Notes under the pieces: model-generated
The model's input: only the letters and a program-made list of their open reading frames with translations
The model's database searches: none
Told to the model about the DNA's origin: nothing
Program-made: the position numbers and the translations under genes
Shown here: positions 59,561 to 64,000 of the stretch, in pieces
Layout: each line of letters starts with the position of its first letter
Numbering within the stretch: the stretch's first letter is position 1
From: Castor canadensis
Taxonomy: Eukaryota; Chordata; Mammalia; Rodentia; Castoridae
Direction: 5' to 3'
Assembly (NCBI RefSeq): GCF_047511655.1
Contig: NC_133387.1
Location: forward strand, 19,152,353-19,216,352
Length of the DNA stretch: 64,000 bases

Positions 59561-60774
59561 ACAAAGTATTAGGTGCTTCTTAGTGTTATCAATCCGTAGA
59601 GTTATTACCAAGAACTGTGGGTCCCTCTATCTCTGTGAGGAAGAAGGAATGAAGCTGGGCCTACTGGATGCGTTAGCCCTTGATAACAGAACTCTTTTGG
59701 AAGTCCATGGATAGGTGATCTAATAGCTGTGCTGCAAATAAACACTTTGTGTTTCTATGGATGGACTTGACTTACCAGTTTTTGTTGTTTTGACCTTGAA
59801 CTTCTTTGTCTTCTTTTTATGTAGTCATAGCCTCAAGCTCTCTAAAAAAAGGATAGGATCCCCCAAACTGTCAGAAGAACAACACCAATACTGACATCTT
59901 GGGATCCCATAAAAAAGCTAGTTTGTGACCAGAATTGCCAGGCAGTCATTGTGATTTTTCCCCTTCTTTTGTGTAAAAAGGATAGGTAGGGAGGGTTTTG
60001 TGCATTCTTAAAAGAAAAATCAAACTTAAACATGGCTTTCATTAAGAGACATGTGCAAACTTGTTTCTGCAGGTTTCTCCTTAAGGTAAAACCAAACCAT
60101 CCTGGAGTACCAAACCTTCATGGAGTAAGGGGTGAAAAGTAGAGGGTAGAAAAGGAAAAAAAAAATGAAGTTTAGAAAGATTTGAATGCTAAGTAACATT
60201 CGAAAGTGAGATAGCTATGCATTAGGAGACTTAATCTTTGTATTTCTCTACAGGCAGTCCAAAAACGAACAGTGTGTTCCTTAGCCTTAAAGTAGCCAAT
60301 TTCTCCAATGGCTATCTGAAGCGGGAATCCTCCAGGTAGACCTGCAGCCCATTCCTTGTAGAGATGTTGCTAGGCAACAGCTATACAAGAGCTGCCCCTT
60401 TGCACAACCAGTAAGGCCAAACAGATAGGGAGAGTCTGTGGAGGCAGTAGTTTGTTGGGGTTAATTTGACTTTATGAAGAGAAAAGAAAGATCGTCCTGT
60501 GAAATTAGGCATCGCTACTGCTGGAGGCTGGAGGAACGAGAGGGTACAGTTTCTCATTTGAGGGGGAAAATCCTAATCTAAACATCTGTCTGATGAAGTG
60601 ACTTTGGCCAGCAAGGCTATTTTAGCAGTTGGACTACTGGGAGCAGCTTAGTCCAAATGTAGTCTGTTTAGCTGCCCTCCTTAGCTCAGATTAGAGGAAA
60701 ATGCCAATAGGATAGAGGACATGAATTGTAGCCCTTGTGAGCCAGTTAACTTTGCAGACAAAACACCCTCTCTA

Positions 60775-60857
60775 GGACTGTAGGCACAACTCAGGAAGTA
60801 GAATGCCTACCTAGCAAGCTCAGGACCTGAGTTCAAACCCCAATACTGCAAAAAAAG
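60775..60857 (+). mobile_element. ID/tRNA-type SINE, sense
   Basis: ACAACTCAGGAAGTAGAATG, then CCTGAGTTCAAACCCCAATA and an A tail. Confidence 0.85.
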
Positions 60858-60959
60858 CACCCCCTTTATCTCCACTACAAGCACCCCTCCCCTAGTCCAC
60901 GCCATGACTCCTTAGGAGGCCCCAACTCATCTGTGTGTTATGTCCCAAACCTAACTTAT

Positions 60960-61200
60960 GCCTGGCCATTCCCTGGCCATGACTTGGGCCTTTCATCCAA
61001 CTTGGAAGGGTCTCTCCAATTCCTTCAACTTTTGAAATCCTACTCATTTACTCTCTTTGGTGAAGCCCTTCCAAAAGACTCAGCTGAAAGCATATACTCT
61101 TTGCTTTGAGACTATTTGATGTTTTTATCTTTGACATGGTACACACTAAGTCATAAACTTTTGCAGACATGTGTTTTCTCTACTAAGACTCTCTTCCTCT
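60960..61200 (+). repeat. L2 3' region, sense
   Basis: AAATCCTACTCATTTACTCT and TGGTGAAGCCCTTCCAAAAG fit L2; the terminal part is weak. Confidence 0.5.
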
Positions 61201-61554
61201 AGGATTTGTAACTGGGCTCACAGCCTATGTGCAGCCCAATGTCACCTTGGGTCATCCCTCAATTCATGGTTCTTTCTTGCTGGGCTTCTTGATGGTGTAT
61301 AAGTAGGGTAATCTCTACATGAGGAAGGTATACAAACAGGATCAGTATGGCTCTGGGAATGTAGCTTTTGTCCCTCATATTTTTCATTCAACATTCTGAA
61401 AAAATGTTTTTTGAGTTCTGTATCTACCACGTGCGGTATAGGATGATATGGCACCATGAAGTGACCAAGATGAACAAAACATGTCTGCCCTCTTGAAGCT
61501 CATTTCTGGCCTTTCTGAGCTTCCCACCATCACCACGATCACACATCTTAGTCT

Positions 61555-62060
61555 AGTGTGATGAATGAGTCAGTCAATTGGTTCTCCAGAGAAACAGAAC
61601 CAATAGGAGGGTAGGAAAGATATAGATACCACTGTAGACATAGATATATATGGGTTTCTTATGAGAAACTGGCTCACTCAATTATGGAAACTGAGACATC
61701 CCATGATGTCTACAAGCTGGGAATCCAGGAGAGCTGGTGGTATAATTTAGTGTGAGTTCAAAGGCCTGAGAACCAGGGGAACTGGCACTGTAAATCCCAG
61801 TCCAATGGCAGAAGATAAAATGAGATGTGCCAGCTCAAGTAGTGAGGGTAGAAAATGGAGCAAATTTGTTACTCCTTCCTCCACCTTTTTTCTATTTGGG
61901 CCCTCAGTGGATTGGATGGGGAAGACCATCTGACTGAGTAGACAGATTCAAATGCTAATCACACCCAAAGTGCCCTCGCAGACATGCCCAGGAGCCATGT
62001 GTTAGCTGGGCACCTCCTGGCTCATTCAAGTTGGCACATAAAATTAACCATCACAAGTGC
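61555..62060 (+). repeat. Ancient interspersed repeat, family uncertain
   Basis: GGTTCTCCAGAGAAACAGAA, GAGAACCAGGGGAACTGGCA, CCTCAGTGGATTGGATGGGG and ACATAAAATTAACCATCACA form a familiar mammalian repeat that I cannot assign to a named family. Confidence 0.55.
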
Positions 62061-62849
62061 ACATAAATGGTTACTTTTTATGCTAATAACTTGTCAACCA
62101 GCAAGAATTAAGAGTTCTATGTGATGCTTTAACTACTCTTTCATAGTAGAACTCAGGTGCTAAGAAGAGATATGGAATGATATAAGAGGTTCCCTGACCT
62201 TCAGAAGTTCCTAGTCTAGTAAAGAAAAAGTAAGACCACGTGGAAAAATACAGGAGACTATGCAGTAGTGCCTTGTCTCCTGATATTATAAAGGATTGAC
62301 TTAATTCCTCATGAGAGAATGTTCTAGGTAAGTGAAATTCACACTGCCAAGTGCCCAAATTTATGTTGACCACTTTTTGATTACAATCTTTCTAGAAGGC
62401 TTTATGAGTTCCCTGGAAGTCATTGAATGTAAATTCACTTTTTTCCTTAGAGCCTTCAAAATTTCTGGGGAAAAGATGGATTCTTCCTCAGGGGAGCCAG
62501 TGTGGGCTAGGTGATGGCACAGTTGAGTAGTCCAAATGCTAGTTGAACAGCTGGACCTAAAGAATGCCAAGTACCATGCTGGCATCAGACTGGAGAGATT
62601 GTTCAGATGGAAATGGGAAAGACATGTTACACGTTTTACAGATGACTAAGCTGGGTGGGCTAGTTTATGTATGGTGACAGATTCAAAGTTGCCTGGGTGA
62701 GACAATGGGCTGAAACTGACAGATGACGTTTAATAATGATAAATGTTAGCAGTTTATGTGAATAAACCCTTGGCTTTCAGCTAAGTACAGGCTCAGTATG
62801 AGTCATCTATCAGTCTAATGTGACTGCCAAAATATGGAGCAGTTACCAT

Positions 62850-63060
62850 ATGTCAGGCTGTAAGCGGCATCATTTACACGTACTATACCATCTAATCTTC
62901 TGTGAAGGAGCTATTATTTTTACCTTCGTTTTACTGAGGAGAAAACTGAAGTTCAGAAATTTCCACTAATTTACCCAGGGTTATACAGCTACTAAGTAGC
63001 AGAGCAAAGACTTAAATCCAGGATTATATGATTCTAAAACTTGCACTCTTGATTCCTGGA
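62850..63060 (-). repeat. MIR, antisense
   Basis: CGTTTTACTGAGGAGAAAAC, GGTTATACAGCTACTAAGTA and CTTGCACTCTTGATTCCTGG. Confidence 0.8.
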
Positions 63061-63354
63061 CAATATGTACCAAAATCTTTGTTGAATTAATAAAGGAGGC
63101 ATCCATAGCACCAAATTCTGGACAAAGAATTCATGCAGAGGTGGGTGGCCAGAATGTCAAAAATCTAGAACTCAAGCCCCATGAGAAAAGAAGAGATGAC
63201 TTAGGGGGTCATGATTTCTGACTTCTAACACTCAACATACCAAGACCAAAGAGTCAAAGTGCCATAAGGAGCACCCTACTCTGTGTAAAGGAAAATTCTG
63301 GAATGGGCTCCCATGTGTGCTTGTCATATTCTTGTCCTTGGAGTTCAAGCCAAA

Positions 63355-63675
63355 AGGCCACATCAGGCAGTGGCTCAGCCTGTAATTTTAGCTACCCCAG
63401 AGGCAGAGATTGGAAGATTGCAGTTCGAGGCCAGTTGGGCAGAGCATCATTGAGACCCCCTTTCAACCAATAAAAGCTGGGATGCCTATCATCCCAGCTA
63501 TGCGGGAGGTGTAAATTGGAGGATTTCAGTCCAGGTTGGGCCCAGCATAAACTCGAGACCCTAATTCAGAAAAATAACTAAAGTAAAAAAGTCTGGGAGT
63601 GTGGCTGAAGTAGAAGAGGGCCTGCCTAGCACAAGCGAAACCCTAAGTTCAAACCCTGCTATCAAACAAAAAAAG
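63355..63675 (+). mobile_element. Long composite SINE, sense (two 7SL-like modules plus ID part)
   Basis: First module GCAGTGGCTCAGCCTGTAAT, second GGGATGCCTATCATCCCAGC, then tRNA-like part with CTAAGTTCAAACCCTGCTAT and an A-rich tail. Same architecture as the antisense copy at 33277-33604. Confidence 0.82.
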
Positions 63676-64000
63676 AAAAGTTACCACATCAGGGACACTA
63701 GAGGTGGCCTTTGTGCCTTAGGAGACGGGGTAGAATTCATGGTCCCTTTGACTTTGGGAGTCTGTGGTCTTGTGAGCATCCAGCCACTACTTCTCTCTGG
63801 TGGTACACAGAGCTTGGTCCTGGATTTTAGGTATGTTTTTCATTTTGACTCTATTGGAACTCTTATTACTATCATTAGATCTGCCTCAAGTCCTCTAAGC
63901 TCCTTTTCTTCATTGCTCAGTGTTCATAGCCTGGGTACAATGCCCAAGTCAATTCAGTTAGTTAAAATTTACAATCTATAAGAGAAGGGCATACAGTGAG

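Larger units (their letters stand above)
58982..64000 (+). other. SLC13A4: SLC13A4 intron 2, 5' part (continues past window)
   Basis: No further SLC13A4 exon was found here. Repeats seen: L2 pieces (59060-59340, 60960-61200), antisense MIRs (59350-59560, 62850-63060), an ID SINE (60775-60857), an ancient interspersed repeat (61555-62060) and a dimeric SINE (63355-63675). Positions 59570-60770, 62065-62845 and 63065-63350 hold nothing I recognise. Confidence 0.75.

Noticed and set aside
58982-64000. Third SLC13A4 coding exon
   Set aside because: I searched for the expected continuation after RSNE and found no matching open segment with splice sites.

Overview
This window is mammalian nuclear DNA and almost certainly comes from a rodent. 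Exons are short, flanked by GT/AG splice sites and separated by kilobases of intron. Most of the rest is interspersed repeats: old MIR and L2, hAT-type MER5A and MER20, MaLR-type LTRs, old and younger LINE-1 copies, and many copies of a SINE that fuses a 7SL/B1-like left part to a tRNA/ID-like right part. That dimeric SINE points to a non-muroid rodent. Beaver (Castor) or a close relative is my best guess, but this is inference from SINE appearance and not a database result.

Layout. Positions 1-37318 contain no protein-coding gene that I can support. They are a repeat-rich intergenic region: antisense L1 (1-930), a nest of ancient antisense L1 with younger insertions (about 5.1-9.3 kb), an old L1/HAL1-like segment with a nested L1 3' end (9.3-10.6 kb), a candidate solo LTR (10583-10964), a 3-kb degenerate sense L1 (about 21.35-24.32 kb), two MaLR-type LTRs (27.9 and 36.2 kb) and scattered SINE, MIR, L2 and MER pieces. 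FAM180A occupies 37319-48696 on the + strand as three coding exons (37319-37394, 46751-46851, 48352-48696). They join to 173 codons plus stop. SLC13A4 begins 5.7 kb downstream on the same strand. Its first two coding exons (54431-54529 and 58853-58981) are present and the rest lies beyond the right edge.

The head-to-tail order FAM180A then SLC13A4 matches the human 7q33 arrangement as I know it, which supports both calls. FAM180A encodes a small, probably secreted protein of unknown function with a basic R-P-K-R site after its signal peptide. SLC13A4 encodes the Na+/sulfate cotransporter NaS2. I see no evidence that the two work together; they are neighbours by conserved synteny.

I found no prokaryotic-style system, CRISPR array or functional RNA gene. 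The most notable non-genic items are the candidate solo LTR with TG/CA ends and a 5-bp flanking duplication, a perfect 13-bp hairpin created inside the L1 at 23582-23610, a separate 13-bp hairpin in FAM180A intron 1, an ancient foldback element at about 20.15-20.33 kb, and four CCAAT/ATTGG boxes within 107 bp upstream of SLC13A4. All repeat family names were assigned by eye and need RepeatMasker for confirmation.
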